Shown: positions 50,301 through 54,710, counted from the stretch's first letter. The stretch is 64,000 nucleotides of DNA from Beaufortia kweichowensis (GCA_019155185.1 CM032800.1:15260501-15324500), one strand, 5' to 3'. The notes: a model not told the origin generated them from the sequence alone. Made by a program: numbers and translations.

Positions 50301-51986
50301 GAATGGTGGAAAAGAAAGGAGCGCTAGAGGTTGAGGTCATCCGAGCCAGAGGCCTTGTGGGAAAACCAGGTTCCAAGGCACTGCCAGGTGAGTGTGGTTA
50401 CTGTTTCTTATGCTGGTAAGGATGTTGAAAATCAACATATATCTTTAAACTTCATCTGTTTACCCCACAGCTCCTTATGTGAAGGTCTATCTACTGGAGA
50501 ACGGCGCCTGTATAGCCAAAAAGAAAACAAAAGTAGCACGAAAAACACTGGACCCACTTTACCAGCAGCAGCTGTCATTTGAAGAGACTCCAGGAGGGAA
50601 AGTTTTACAGGTAGAAGTTTTACAGACAGATATCTGATAATTTTACAGGTAGAATCTTTTTACAGGTACTTTAGAATTGTGATGAAATGTGAAGTAAAAT
50701 TCCGATGTTTTACAGGAAGATTTGACAAGTGGATCTCAGTAGTTTTACAGAAAGATATCTGATGATTTTACAGGTAGAATTCAGATGTTTTAAAGGTAGA
50801 ATTCTGATGTTTTACAGGTAGAATTTTGATAATTTTACAGGTAGAATTCAGTAGTTTTACAGACAGATATCAGATGATTTTGCAGGTAGAATTCAGATGT
50901 TTTACAGGAAGAATTCAGATGTTTTACAGGTAGAATTCTGATCATTTTACAGGTAGAATTCAGTAGTTTTACAGACAAATATCTGATGATTTTACAGTTA
51001 GAAATCAGATGTTTTACAGGTACTGTAGAATTTTGATGATTCTGAAAATTCTGATGTTTTACAGGTAGATTTCTGATGCTTTTCTGGGTAGAATTCAGTA
51101 GTTTTACAGACAGATATCTGATTATTTTACAGGTAGAATTCTGATGATTTTATAGGTAGAATTCAGATTTTTTACTTGTAGAAGTCTGATGATATTACAG
51201 GTAGATTTCAGTAGTTTTACAGACACAGATATTTGATGATTTTACAGGTAGAATTCAGATGTTTTACAGGTACAGTTTTAATAATTATACAGGTAGAATT
51301 CTATTGTTCTACAGGTAGAATTCTGATGGTCTTACAGATGGAATTTTAATGTTTTATGGGTGAAGTTCGGACAATAAACAGGTCGAATTCTGATGATTTT
51401 ACAAATAGAATTCTGATGATTTACAGGCAGAATTCTTGTGGTTTATGGAATTTGAATGATTTTACAGGTATAATTCTGTTTTCTGTAGAAACAGGTATAA
51501 TTCTAATGTTCTAAAGGTAGAATTCTGATGTTTTAAAGGTCAAATTCTGATGTTCAACAGGTCAAATTCTGATGATTTTACAAATAGAATTCTGATGTTT
51601 TACAGGTACAGATCTAACAATTTTACAAGTAGAATTCTGGTGGTTTTACACATAGAAATCCGATGGCTTTACTAGAATTTTGGCCTGTCAGCTTTAGCTG
51701 TTGCTAATGTCAAAATGGCCAAACATTTCATATTCATGGTATTAACGTAAGTCTTTTTTTTGTATCATAGATCATTGTTTGGGGAGACTATGGACGTATG
51801 GATCACAAGTCTTTCATGGGAGCTGCTCAGATACTCTTAGATGATCTGGACTTGTCCAACCTGGTTATTGGCTGGTTCAAACTGTTCCCTCCCTCTTCGT
51901 TGGTCGACCCAACCTTGGCCCCCTTGACCAGAAGAGCATCCCAGTCATCTCTCGACAGCGGGTCCGGGCCATTTGGTCGCTCGTAG
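1123..51986 (+). CDS. rims2: rims2 (RIM2, regulating synaptic membrane exocytosis 2), multi-exon, 5' partial
   Basis: RIM2 is a presynaptic active-zone scaffold. It tethers vesicles and Ca2+ channels and links Rab3, Munc13, RIM-BP, ELKS and liprin. Seen here: PDZ exons (1123-3115), C2A exons (7351-8923), a Ser/Arg-rich linker with an SH3-binding 'RQLPQLPPKG' motif (16304-16413), optional linker exons to 36955, and C2B exons (50286-51986). Core exons: 1123-1242, 2775-2874, 2992-3115, 3340-3386, 3875-3987, 7351-7481, 7842-8013, 8770-8923, 10529-10603, 11781-11916, 14742-14936, 16304-16413, 24681-24787, 25369-25535, 36711-36955, 49693-49834, 50091-50203, 50286-50387, 50471-50610, 51771-51986. 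All phases join. The zinc-finger exons lie upstream of the window. RIM2 is favoured over RIM1 because the linker and C2B read like mammalian RIM2, a RIM2-gamma first exon is present, and dcstamp and dpys follow. Which teleost paralogue (a or b) cannot be decided. Confidence 0.97.
1243..2774. other. rims2 intron
   Basis: AT-rich intron between the first two PDZ exons. Open frames inside it are short and unrelated to known proteins. Nothing else is recognised. Confidence 0.6.
2775..2874 (+). CDS. rims2: rims2 exon: PDZ domain
   Basis: The acceptor is 'CATTTTGCAG' and the donor 'GTACTT'. The exon has 100 nt, phase 0 to 1. It encodes VVGGKMTESGRLCAFITKV and then RKGSLADTVGHLRPG, the middle of the PDZ fold. 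The last G is completed by GT of the next exon. Confidence 0.95.
2992..3115 (+). CDS. rims2: rims2 exon: PDZ domain end
   Basis: The acceptor is 'TTTCATAG' and the donor 'GTATGA'. The exon has 124 nt, phase 1 to 2. It encodes DQVLEWNGRNLQGATFKEV and then YNIILESKPEPQVELVVSR, the last strands and helix of the PDZ domain. Confidence 0.95.
3340..3386 (+). CDS. rims2: rims2 exon: PDZ-C2A linker (47 nt)
   Basis: The acceptor is 'TCATTGCAG' and the donor 'GTGAGT'. The exon has 47 nt, phase 2 to 1. It encodes DIPRIPESTHSQLESS, matching the short linker after the RIM2 PDZ domain (mammalian DIPRIPDSTHAQLESS from memory). Confidence 0.92.
3875..3987 (+). CDS. rims2: rims2 exon: serine-rich segment before C2A
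   Basis: The acceptor is 'CTTCTAAG' and the donor 'GTAAGT'. The exon has 113 nt, phase 1 to 0. It encodes SSSFESQKMDRPSISITS and PMSPGVLRD, ending SGQLT. The next exon continues VKLWYDKVGHQL, so the junction sits at the first C2A strand. The frame stays open past the donor by chance as far as 4311. Confidence 0.95.
3988..7350. other. rims2 intron (3.4 kb)
   Basis: AT-rich intron between the linker and C2A exons. It contains one degraded palindromic element (6312-6573). No further exon or RNA gene is recognised. Confidence 0.6.
6312..6573. mobile_element. Palindromic MITE-like element, copy 3 (degraded)
   Basis: The left end is 'TTAAGGGATAGTTAATTTTA' and the right end 'CATACTATCCCTTTAA'. The internal blocks 'CAGAACACAAAAAAGATATT' and 'CTTTTGTGTTCCACAGAAGA' match copy 1 but with more substitutions. 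Confidence 0.75.
7351..7481 (+). CDS. rims2: rims2 exon: C2A domain, first part
   Basis: The acceptor is 'CTCTCTACAG' and the donor 'GTGAGA'. The exon has 131 nt, phase 0 to 2. It encodes VKLWYDKVGHQLIVTI and then GAKDLPSREDGRPRNPYVKI and YFLPDR. RIM C2A domains are known to lack the full Ca2+-binding aspartate set and act as interaction modules. Confidence 0.96.
7842..8013 (+). CDS. rims2: rims2 exon: C2A domain, middle
   Basis: The acceptor is 'TTTCTCCAG' and the donor 'GTAAGG'. The exon has 172 nt, phase 2 to 0. It encodes DKSKRRTKTVKKSLEPKWNQ and then TFMYSPVHRREFRERMLEIT and LWDQARVREEESEFLGE, the polybasic strand and core of C2A. Confidence 0.97.
8209..8405. repeat. Dispersed repeat copy A (pair with 34601-34820)
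   Basis: This ~200-bp AT-rich segment, starting near 'ATCATGACAAACTATAAATT' (8216), matches 34601-34820 through most of its length. The shared blocks run through 'GGTATAAGACTCA', 'ATAACAATAAAC', 'CTGTAATTTATAAAAATAC' and 'AAAAATTGTAGTT'. It is a diverged dispersed element of unknown class. Confidence 0.7.
8770..8923 (+). CDS. rims2: rims2 exon: C2A domain end and linker start
   Basis: The acceptor is 'CTTCTGTAG' and the donor 'GTAAGA'. The exon has 154 nt, phase 0 to 1. It encodes ILIELETALLDDEPHWYKLQ and then THDVSSVPLPKSSPCLQRR, ending SPTRRLQ. It closes C2A and enters the alternatively spliced linker. Confidence 0.96.
9184..9210 (+). CDS. rims2: rims2 candidate 27-nt microexon
   Basis: A pyrimidine-rich tract and 'TTTCTGCAG' precede 27 nt, followed by 'GTAATG'. 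Entered in phase 1, it adds nine residues in frame (TKGQYSYTS) between RRLQ and the next exon. Its size and phase preservation are typical of neuronal microexons. It is called on splice sites and open phase only. Confidence 0.45.
10010..10190. other. CpG-dense block in a rims2 intron
   Basis: About 180 bp has well over a dozen CpG dinucleotides in an otherwise AT-rich intron, for example 'GACGCGAGCGTCCGCTCGG' near 10022. It is followed by a donor-like 'TCGGTGAGG'. It may be a small regulatory island or a noncoding or alternative exon. Phase does not fit the next coding exon, so no CDS is called. Confidence 0.4.
10529..10603 (+). CDS. rims2: rims2 exon: acidic linker segment
   Basis: The acceptor is 'CTCTCCTGTAG' and the donor 'GTAAGA'. 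The exon has 75 nt, phase 1 to 1. It encodes SQRISDSEFSDYDCEDG and then DGVGVVS. This matches the RISDSEVSDYDCDDG segment that follows C2A in mammalian RIM2 (from memory). Confidence 0.95.
11781..11916 (+). CDS. rims2: rims2 exon: Ser/Arg-rich linker
   Basis: The acceptor is 'GTCTTTTATAG' and the donor 'GTCAGA'. The exon has 136 nt, phase 1 to 2. It encodes YRNGRDLRSSTLSVPEQVL and then SSNHCSRSADINRARSRSP. It matches mammalian RIM2 STLSVPEQVMSSNHCSPS. Confidence 0.92.
12369..12434 (+). CDS. rims2: rims2 candidate cassette exon (66 nt)
   Basis: A CT-rich tract ending 'GCCTGCAG' precedes 66 nt that are open in the phase required by both neighbours (2 to 2), with donor 'GTAGAA'. The translation reads SHFLTLPRTRHSQPHDSQ then LEEL. 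I do not recognise a specific mammalian counterpart. Insertion or skipping keeps the frame. Confidence 0.5.
14742..14936 (+). CDS. rims2: rims2 exon: Arg/Ser-rich linker
   Basis: The acceptor is 'ATTTCTCCAG' and the donor 'GTGACC'. The exon has 195 nt, phase 2 to 2. It encodes HHRSRSADQRSALERP and then SRSRSTERSPDGPPHMRSS and GHSAPSSPALS. The pattern follows mammalian RIM2 (YHRSRSTEQ, SRSTERPD, SMPSL, SAPPSPALSR). GC content is much higher than in the flanking introns. Confidence 0.93.
14937..16303. other. rims2 intron
   Basis: AT-rich intron. No exon, RNA gene or recognisable repeat was found beyond short homopolymer and TTAT-type runs. Confidence 0.55.
16304..16413 (+). CDS. rims2: rims2 exon: RIM-BP SH3-binding motif
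   Basis: The acceptor is 'TTTTGTGTAG' and the donor 'GTATGT'. The exon has 110 nt, phase 2 to 1. It encodes AGSAQTSPTDTPVNSRRG and then RQLPQLPPKGTLER. The R-x-L-P-x-x-P core is the known RIM-BP SH3 ligand between C2A and C2B that couples RIM to Ca2+ channels. The final A joins in phase to the linker cassettes, or directly to the exon at 49693 (GTLER-K-AGGKKL), the short-linker isoform. Confidence 0.96.
16795..16827 (+). CDS. rims2: rims2 candidate 33-nt acidic microexon
   Basis: 'TTCCTCTCTCAG' is followed by 33 open nt and donor 'GTGTGT', phase 1 to 1. It encodes KDRDEESEPCP. Acidic inserts at this position, just after the SH3-binding motif, are known in RIM isoforms. It is called from splice sites and open phase. 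Confidence 0.55.
17680..17834. repeat. Perfect 74-bp inverted repeat with 7-nt loop
   Basis: The left arm (17680-17753) is the exact reverse complement of the right arm (17761-17834). The spacer is 'GGTGAAA'. I checked base by base from 'AAAGCATCACATGCTTCAGT' on the left to 'ACTGAAGCATGTGATGCTTT' on the right. It lies in an intron between two rims2 linker exons and would form a long perfect hairpin in the pre-mRNA. Confidence 0.97.
19164..19177 (+). promoter_or_regulatory. CTCF-like motif
   Basis: 'CCAGCAGATGGCGC' fits the CTCF core pattern CCASYAGRKGGCRS at every position. It is intronic in rims2. One short match is weak evidence, and the motif can be carried by repeats. Confidence 0.4.
20086..20178 (+). 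CDS. rims2: rims2 candidate cassette exon (93 nt)
   Basis: The acceptor is 'GCGTGTTAAG' with a weak pyrimidine tract, and the donor is 'GTTTGT'. The 93 nt are open only in the phase required here (1 to 1). They encode EVTWEDQQSSMVSAGHLT and then NGHLESMHIAAQT. I do not recognise a counterpart. It is more GC-rich than the surrounding intron. Confidence 0.5.
20785..20960. repeat. GC-richer intronic block, possible dispersed element
   Basis: The block carries 'GCAACGCTCAATATGG', 'GACGTTCCGCCTTCCAGT' and 'CCAATCACAAATCG'. It resembles short dispersed sequences I associate with cyprinid introns, but I cannot name the family. The open frame across it shows no recognisable protein. Confidence 0.3.
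21171..21236. repeat. (TG)n microsatellite
   Basis: About 66 bp of uninterrupted TG dinucleotides in a rims2 intron. The Thr-His open frame on the minus strand across it is an artefact of the repeat. Confidence 0.98.
22138..22240. repeat. Degraded retroposon-tail-like repeat
   Basis: 'TTTAATGCATTTGGAGGAAA' followed by 'GGATCCGAACCCATGACCTT' resembles the common teleost tail 'GCATTTGGCAGACGCTTTTA' and its downstream 'CGAACCCATGACCTTG'. Other worn pieces occur near 3420-3465, 3663-3718 and 36336-36400. Confidence 0.5.
22480..22512 (+). CDS. rims2: rims2 candidate 33-nt microexon
   Basis: A strong C/T-rich tract ending 'CCCTCCCAG' precedes 33 nt open in phase 1 to 1 with donor 'GTCTGG'. It encodes EATDTRSQTNS. 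Its size and phase fit a linker cassette like those at 16795 and 20086. No external support. Confidence 0.5.
24432..24495. repeat. Short tandem TGATGTAACAT-type repeat
   Basis: Four to five imperfect copies of an 11-bp unit like 'TAACATTGATG' stand in tandem in a rims2 intron. Confidence 0.7.
24681..24787 (+). CDS. rims2: rims2 exon: basic coiled segment (GC donor)
   Basis: The acceptor is 'TGCTCTGTAG'. The exon has 107 nt, phase 1 to 0. It encodes LDVEERTREMKLKMNKYKQ and then GTGSDSRLEQDYHSK, matching RIM2 LDVEERTRQMKLKMNKYKQ. The only donor that keeps frame is 'AAG|GCAAGT', a GC rather than GT dinucleotide. The nearest GT, 4 nt on, would shift the frame. Confidence 0.93.
24903..25015. repeat. 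Tc1-like transposon end remnant
   Basis: 'GTGCTAATAAGTTTACACAC' followed by 'CCCTGCTAAATATGCAGAAT' and 'AAATAACAAGAGGG' resembles the ends of Tc1/mariner-type elements of fish ('GTGCTCATAAGTTTACATAC'). Only a terminal fragment is visible. Confidence 0.45.
25369..25535 (+). CDS. rims2: rims2 exon: Ser-rich SSDSDVSDVSA segment
   Basis: The acceptor is 'TTGTTCTACAG' and the donor 'GTGAGA'. The exon has 167 nt, phase 0 to 2. It encodes GENLSAKSSDSDVSDVSAVS and then RTSSASRFSSMSYISVQSE and RPRGSRKI. This is one of the most conserved linker stretches in RIM1 and RIM2. Confidence 0.96.
27502..27732 (+). CDS. rims2: rims2 candidate acidic exon (231 nt, 77 codons)
   Basis: A pyrimidine-rich stretch ending 'CACGCCCACAG' precedes 231 nt open in exactly the phase set by both neighbours (2 to 2), with donor 'CTCAG|GTACAT'. 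The product is charged and rich in Glu, Arg and Gly. It starts KAMHGRSLSREGEDVVGEA, has EEQEEGKLEEEIDGRRGGRR in the middle, and ends AQRTVSETDL. The purine- and GC-rich composition contrasts sharply with the intron. I recognise no counterpart. It could be an alternative exon of the variable linker or a GC-rich noncoding block that is open by chance. Confidence 0.55.
31367..31878. repeat. Direct duplication, copy 1
   Basis: About 512 bp running from 'ACCGTCTCTATATGGATTGG' to 'TTTGAGCTATACAGTA'. It is nearly identical to 33441-33987, apart from the microsatellite and scattered single-base changes. Each copy carries a TA tract of different length. Confidence 0.93.
31655..31755. repeat. (TA)n microsatellite plus 14-bp tandem
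   Basis: About 35 bp of TA repeats are followed by roughly four tandem copies of a 14-bp unit 'ATAAATATTATATT'. The tandem unit is absent from the second duplicate copy. Confidence 0.9.
33441..33987. repeat. Direct duplication, copy 2
   Basis: About 547 bp matching 31367-31878 at an offset of about 2074 bp. It starts 'ACCGTCTCTATATGAATTGG' and ends 'TTTGAGCTATACAGTA'. The extra length is an expanded TA tract. No terminal inverted repeats or clear target duplication was found at its ends. Confidence 0.93.
33739..33832. repeat. (TA)n microsatellite with poly-T
   Basis: About 80 bp of TA repeats run into a 16-T tract. This is inside duplicate copy 2 and is longer than the tract in copy 1. Confidence 0.97.
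34601..34820. repeat. Dispersed repeat copy B (pair with 8209-8405)
   Basis: Shares 'ATCATGACAAACTATAAATT', 'GGTATAAGACTCA', 'ATAACAATAAAC', 'CTGTAATTTATAAAAATAC' and 'AAAAATTGTAGTT' in the same order with 8209-8405. The two copies stand 26 kb apart in the same gene and orientation. Confidence 0.7.
35664..36340. repeat. Diverged direct duplication pair
   Basis: The segment from 35664 ('GATAGGTTATTGTTGTGTCA') recurs at about 36151 ('ATAGGTTATTGTTGTGCTGT'). Both copies continue with 'TTCTAGGATCAG', a lower-identity middle, and 'AATGCnTTAGTAAAAA'. This indicates an older local duplication with about 490 bp offset. Confidence 0.65.
36711..36955 (+). CDS. rims2: rims2 exon: conserved phospho-rich linker segment
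   Basis: The acceptor is 'CCACTGACAG' with a CT-rich tract upstream, and the donor is 'GTAAGA'. The exon has 245 nt, phase 2 to 1. It encodes FTSKMKNRQMGTTSGGNMT, KSTSIGGDMCSLEKTDGSQ, SDTAV and then KKRRSSIGAKMAAVVGLSRK and SRSASQLSQT. It matches mammalian RIM2 closely and links in phase to the exon at 49693. Confidence 0.96.
39878..40188. mobile_element. Palindromic MITE-like element, copy 1
   Basis: The left end is 'AAAGGGATAGTTCATCCAAA' and the right end 'TTTGGGTGAACTATCCCTT', which are inverted. Inner inverted segments also face each other ('ATTTTGCAAAACAC' and 'GCGTTTTGCAAAGTAT'; 'GAACACAGAAGAAG' and 'TTTTTGTGTTCCAC'). This end sequence is typical of short DNA-transposon derivatives abundant in cyprinid genomes. 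No transposase is encoded. Confidence 0.85.
40395..40641. mobile_element. Tc1/mariner-like 3' remnant
   Basis: 'ACAAAGGGTGACTACTTTTA' and, 180 bp on, 'TTTCAAAACTTTTGACTGGT' followed by 'GGTGTATA' resemble the 3' part of fish Tc1-like transposons, where the consensus end reads 'CCAAACTTTTGACTGGTACT'. No intact transposase frame remains. Confidence 0.6.
44243..44329. repeat. (CT)n microsatellite
   Basis: About 85 bp of CT repeats with three early TCTCTG variants. The Arg-Glu and Leu-Ser open frames over it are repeat artefacts. Confidence 0.98.
45736..45808. repeat. 27-bp inverted repeat with 19-nt loop
   Basis: The left arm 45736-45762 ('AAGTCATAGCATTATCAGAA'...) pairs with 45782-45808 (...'TTGATAATGCTATGACTT') with one mismatch. 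It is probably a small MITE or relic. It is less striking than the 17.7 kb palindrome. Confidence 0.9.
46836..47300 (+). promoter_or_regulatory. rims2: RIM2-gamma internal promoter and 5' UTR region
   Basis: The sequence becomes GC/CpG-richer just before the RIM2-gamma start. It has an E-box CACGTG (in 'GAACACGTGAAC', ~46836), an inverted CCAAT box ('GATTGGCTG', 46986-46994), and 'TCAGCACCAC' (47258-47267), which equals the left half of an RE1/NRSF site. No TATA box was evident. An internal promoter is expected here because mammalian RIM2 makes a short gamma form from its own promoter. Confidence 0.6.
47208..47300 (+). promoter_or_regulatory. Upstream ORF ending 1 nt before the RIM2-gamma ATG
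   Basis: An ATG at 47208 opens 30 codons (MFKSFLCSESSARLLQSQHH...) and stops at TAA 47298-47300. The next base is C, then the RIM2-gamma ATG, giving 'TAACATGG'. A second ATG at 47201 opens only four codons. Start context has G at -3. It matters only if transcription begins upstream of 47201. Confidence 0.6.
47302..47458 (+). CDS. rims2: rims2 alternative first exon (RIM2-gamma/NIM2 start)
   Basis: The start context is 'TAACATGG' (A at -3, G at +4). The exon encodes MGRQSHDAASTTGAGG and then MQRSQSRMSLSASFEALAVY and FPCMNSFDEEEG, with donor 'GTAAGA', phase 1. It joins to the exon at 49693 to read DEEEGEAGGKKLRST. Mammalian RIM2-gamma starts MGRQ and shares MQRSQSR, SLSASFEALA and YFPCMNS. The product carries only this N-terminus plus the linker tail and C2B domain. 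Confidence 0.95.
47459..49692. other. rims2 intron after the gamma first exon
   Basis: A 2.2 kb AT-rich intron. Apart from the palindromic element at 48240-48620, nothing is recognised. Confidence 0.6.
48240..48620. mobile_element. Palindromic MITE-like element, copy 2
   Basis: The left end is 'AAAGGGTTAGTTCCCCAAAA' and the right end 'TTTGGGTGAACTAACCCTTT'. It includes the 'TTTACTCACCCTCATGTCAT' block shared with copy 1, and an internal inverted pair 'ATGGTAATTTTCACTTTCAA' / 'TTGAAAGTGAAAATTACCAT' (the second contains CTTTGAAAG). It lies in the first intron of the RIM2-gamma transcript. Confidence 0.85.
49693..49834 (+). CDS. rims2: rims2 exon: common to alpha and gamma forms
   Basis: The acceptor is 'TTTCTCTGTAG' and the donor 'GTGAGT'. 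The exon has 142 nt, phase 1 to 2. It encodes AGGKKLRSTIQRSTETGLAV and then EMRSRMTRQASRESTDGSMN and SYSSEG. It accepts three in-phase partners: 16304-16413, 36711-36955 and 47302-47458. Confidence 0.96.
50091..50203 (+). CDS. rims2: rims2 exon: pre-C2B segment
   Basis: The acceptor is 'TCCCTTTCAG' and the donor 'GTAAGC'. The exon has 113 nt, phase 2 to 1. It encodes LIFPGVRLSSDSQFSDFLDG and then LGPAQLVGRQTLATPPM, almost invariant in the RIM family. Confidence 0.97.
50286..50387 (+). CDS. rims2: rims2 exon: C2B domain start
   Basis: The acceptor is 'TTCTTCATAG' and the donor 'GTGAGT'. The exon has 102 nt, phase 1 to 1. It encodes DIQIGMVEKKGALEVEVIRA and then RGLVGKPGSKALP, the first strands of C2B. 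Confidence 0.97.
50471..50610 (+). CDS. rims2: rims2 exon: C2B domain, middle
   Basis: The acceptor is 'TACCCCACAG'. The exon has 140 nt, phase 1 to 0. It encodes PYVKVYLLENGACIAKKKTK and then VARKTLDPLYQQQLSFEETP and GGKVLQ, holding the polybasic KKKTK strand of C2B that binds PI(4,5)P2 and liprin. The donor 'GTTTTACAG|GTAGAA' is itself the seed of the repeat array that fills the next intron. Confidence 0.96.
50601..51660. repeat. Minisatellite of splice-junction copies
   Basis: About 1.05 kb built from a 22-23 bp unit close to 'GATTTTACAGGTAGAATTCT'. It begins at the last bases of the preceding rims2 exon. The string ACAGGTAGA occurs about 13 times including the true donor, with further variants (ACAGGTACT, ACAGGTATA, ACAGGTCGA). 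A higher-order period of ~112 bp is marked by 'TTTTACAGACAGATATC' near 50622, 50747, 50859, 50971, 51106 and 51219. The array fills nearly the whole intron before the last exon. Confidence 0.93.
51771..51986 (+). CDS. rims2: rims2 last coding exon: C2B end and stop
   Basis: The acceptor is 'TGTATCATAG'. The exon has 216 nt, phase 0, ending at TAG 51984-51986. It encodes IIVWGDYGRMDHKSFMGAAQ and then DDLDLSNLVIGWFKLFPPSS and LVDPTLAPLTRRASQSSLDS, ending GPFGRS. This is the standard RIM2 C-terminus. Confidence 0.97.
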   Translation: MIVWGDYGRMDHKSFMGAAQILLDDLDLSNLVIGWFKLFPPSSLVDPTLAPLTRRASQSSLDSGSGPFGRS

Positions 51987-54235
51987 CAATTTCCTGAAAT
52001 TTAGCATTGTTGTAGCAGCCATTGGGTGGAGTTTGAGATTTGCGACAGGTCCCGTTTCCCCGGTAACACTGCATGCTTGATGTTGTGTGTTCAGAGCTTG
52101 TTTCTTAGGGGTGATTAAAGCGGTCCTGTTTTTGCTCAAAAAAAAACGTCGCACACATTGTGCGCAAAGACCACCCACTAAGGTAGGGGTGAGACAGGTG
52201 AACGAAGCTGAAAGTAGGCTGAGTAGCTTGAAGAAAGTGATAATTCCTGCTTTTAGAACCTTTTTGAAGCCATCAGAGATCGGTCCGAACTTAGAACCTG
52301 TTGGGTTCACCAGAAGCCCTTTTTTAAATGGGGTAAAATGTTCTCTTTAACATTTTATTTTCCATTTATTTCATGTTTGTTTTAATGTTAATGTATTTGT
52401 ATCTACATGGGCTAACAGTGTTCCTTACCAGAGATTGGGTCATGCCATGCCAACAGACCCAGTATGTATATGTGAAACAAGAATATAACGTGGGATTGAG
52501 CTTTGATAATTTTGCACCTCACTCCCCAGATATGATTTTGCTAGATCAATACAGAGATGAAATGTAGGTTTGAATCATTGTGAAAAACTTTTAAGATCAA
52601 ATTTCAATGACTTCTCTCGATACTGTATGAAACCTAAACTTTTTTTTGCATGGGCACAACTTTAGCTGACCATAAAAAAACAGATGGAAGACAAAATATT
52701 TTCTTGAGGCTGCTACTTGCAAAAAAAGAAAAGAGAAAACAAGTCTAACCGAATCAGCCATTTTCAACAATTTCTATTATTTTTAAAGAAAAATTTCACT
52801 AGTTGCATGGTTTTCATGGGGGAGTGAATGCTACAGTGTGATTTGAAGAACATGACTTCTTGTTTTTTGTCCTGTTAACCGGTCATTGGTCTTCACTGTA
52901 TTTTTACAGACATGAAGAACTTAACAGTTTATTTACAGTGAACAATCTGTTCATGTGACAAAGACAATACAAATTTTATGTCTATTATTTATTATTGTAA
53001 AGGCGTGAGCCTTATAAAGCTCAAAATTATGTGCAAATTGTACATGTTTCTCTACTTCTCCCTTGTCCCAGGGTAAATACTGTACTTATTTCTCTCAATG
53101 TTGTTAATTATTTTTTATGTTCAGGGCTGTTCATTTTCTACAACTCTTAAAAGTTCAGCCTGTATATTGTTTGAAGTTCATTTGTTTAACAAGCATGTTG
53201 AAAGGGGTTTTTGGCAACATGGCTTGGGCACATCTTACAGTAACTCAGCATGTTTTGATAAAGATGATATTTGGAAAAAAAGCAGTTTCTCCTGCTGTGC
53301 ATGTCGATGATGATCCTTTCTCCCTTTGACCGTGAATTCAATTTTAGTGAAATTTAGACAGTGGTCTCACGTGGGCCAGAAGGGCAAAATGTTGAATGAA
53401 CATTCCACCTTGTAAAATCATACTTTGTTTAAAATTTAAGGGAAAAGTGTCCAGGGATTTTTATATCTTTATGGAATTGTGAGCTGCAGTATTCCTATTA
53501 AAAAAAGAGCCTAACATTTCAGCAGATCTTTATACTGGAGGCGGCTGCAGCTGACTGATTTTCGCAGTATTGTACTGTGCAGTTTTCCGAGCATGATGCT
53601 GTCTGCAGAGAAATGCACACTGGGACGATGATATTGCCACACAATATACATTTCATTTTTATTTCTTAGTTTTTTCAGAAAGTAGAAGTCATTTAATATA
53701 TTTTTGTTAGTTTATTTACAAGCCAAGACCTATTTATTTTTTATTTTCTATTTTTAGTAATAATCAGAGCTTCTTATATCTTGGAAAGTATGACACACTT
53801 AAAATGCCTGAATGGAAATACACACTGGGACATTATACCTCTTCCTATTAAAAATAATTAAACAAATCTGCATTTTTGTGATTAATCCATACCTATTTTT
53901 CTTCTGCAACAAAATGTCTGTCTACCTATGATTTCTGTGTACAACTCTTATGTCATATTGTATGACATTTTGATAGGAATCTCTATTGACAGAAACTTCT
54001 CTAGATCTTTTGGAAGTGGGATAATGTCTCAAGATGTCAAAAGTATGCTATATTCTATTTCAAATGCCTTTTCTCTTTATTATTATTAATATTATTATTA
54101 ATAATTATTATTTCCTTCTCTTTTTTTTGATGCAATGTGTTCATTGGCCAAGGCTATGTCTTGGTCAAGTATGGTTGAGTACAGAGATTTATGTAAGTTA
54201 TTTTTCAAAATAAAAAATGGATATTACACTGGAAA
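51987..54235 (+). other. rims2: rims2 3' UTR (end approximate)
   Basis: No further coding frame follows the stop. AATAAA signals lie at 54209-54214 and again near 54437-54456, so the transcript probably ends near 54230 or 54470. The open frames at 52087 and 53098 are noncoding by all appearances. Confidence 0.6.
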
Positions 54236-54604
54236 ATGAGTGGTAACAATTAGTACCAAAATATCACAGTCTCTTTTGACATTTCTTGGCACATTAAAAA
54301 TATGATGGATAAAATATATATTTTCCTGATGTTATGCTGTAAAAGACCAGTGTCAGTTTGAAAATATACAACCAGGTGGAAGATGAACATTTGATGGTTT
54401 CAGATCTTATTACAAAAGTATCCTGTAAAAACACATGAATAAAAAACAAAATAAAAACTTATATTTTCATAAAGGTATATATGGTACACTTTCAAAGAAA
54501 TTATGGCTGAAAATAATCGACTGAAAACATGGTTTAATCATGAGTTATATTTGTCTGTGTCATTCTGTGGTTTTGAATCATAATGTTAATGCCTGAAAAG
54601 GAAA

Positions 54605-54655
54605 TGAGTCATACTGGGAAATAAGACAACTTCCTCTTGCTCCACTTATAATAAA
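54605..54655 (+). promoter_or_regulatory. dcstamp: dcstamp core promoter: AP-1, NFAT-like, PU.1-like and TATA-like sites
   Basis: Within 51 bp lie TGAGTCA (54605-54611, perfect AP-1), GGAAA (54617-54621, NFAT core), ACTTCCTCTT (54629-54638, reverse complement AAGAGGAAGT, PU.1/ETS-like) and TTATAATAAA (54646-54655, TATA-like). In mammals DC-STAMP is known to be switched on by NFATc1 with AP-1 and by PU.1 in osteoclast precursors, so the set fits the gene downstream. Confidence 0.6.
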
Positions 54656-54677
54656 GCAAAATGCTGTTGAAAAACAC

Positions 54678-54710
54678 ACACAACCTGTTCAGACTGCTGA
54701 CAAACACAAG
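54678..54710 (+). other. dcstamp: dcstamp noncoding first exon (start inferred)
   Basis: About 25-30 bp beyond the TATA-like box, a short segment ends at a strong donor 'CACAAG|GTAAGT' (54711). It pairs with acceptor 'AAATTTAG' at 54980-54987, leaving 12 nt before the start codon. The 5' boundary is inferred from TATA spacing only. Confidence 0.5.
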
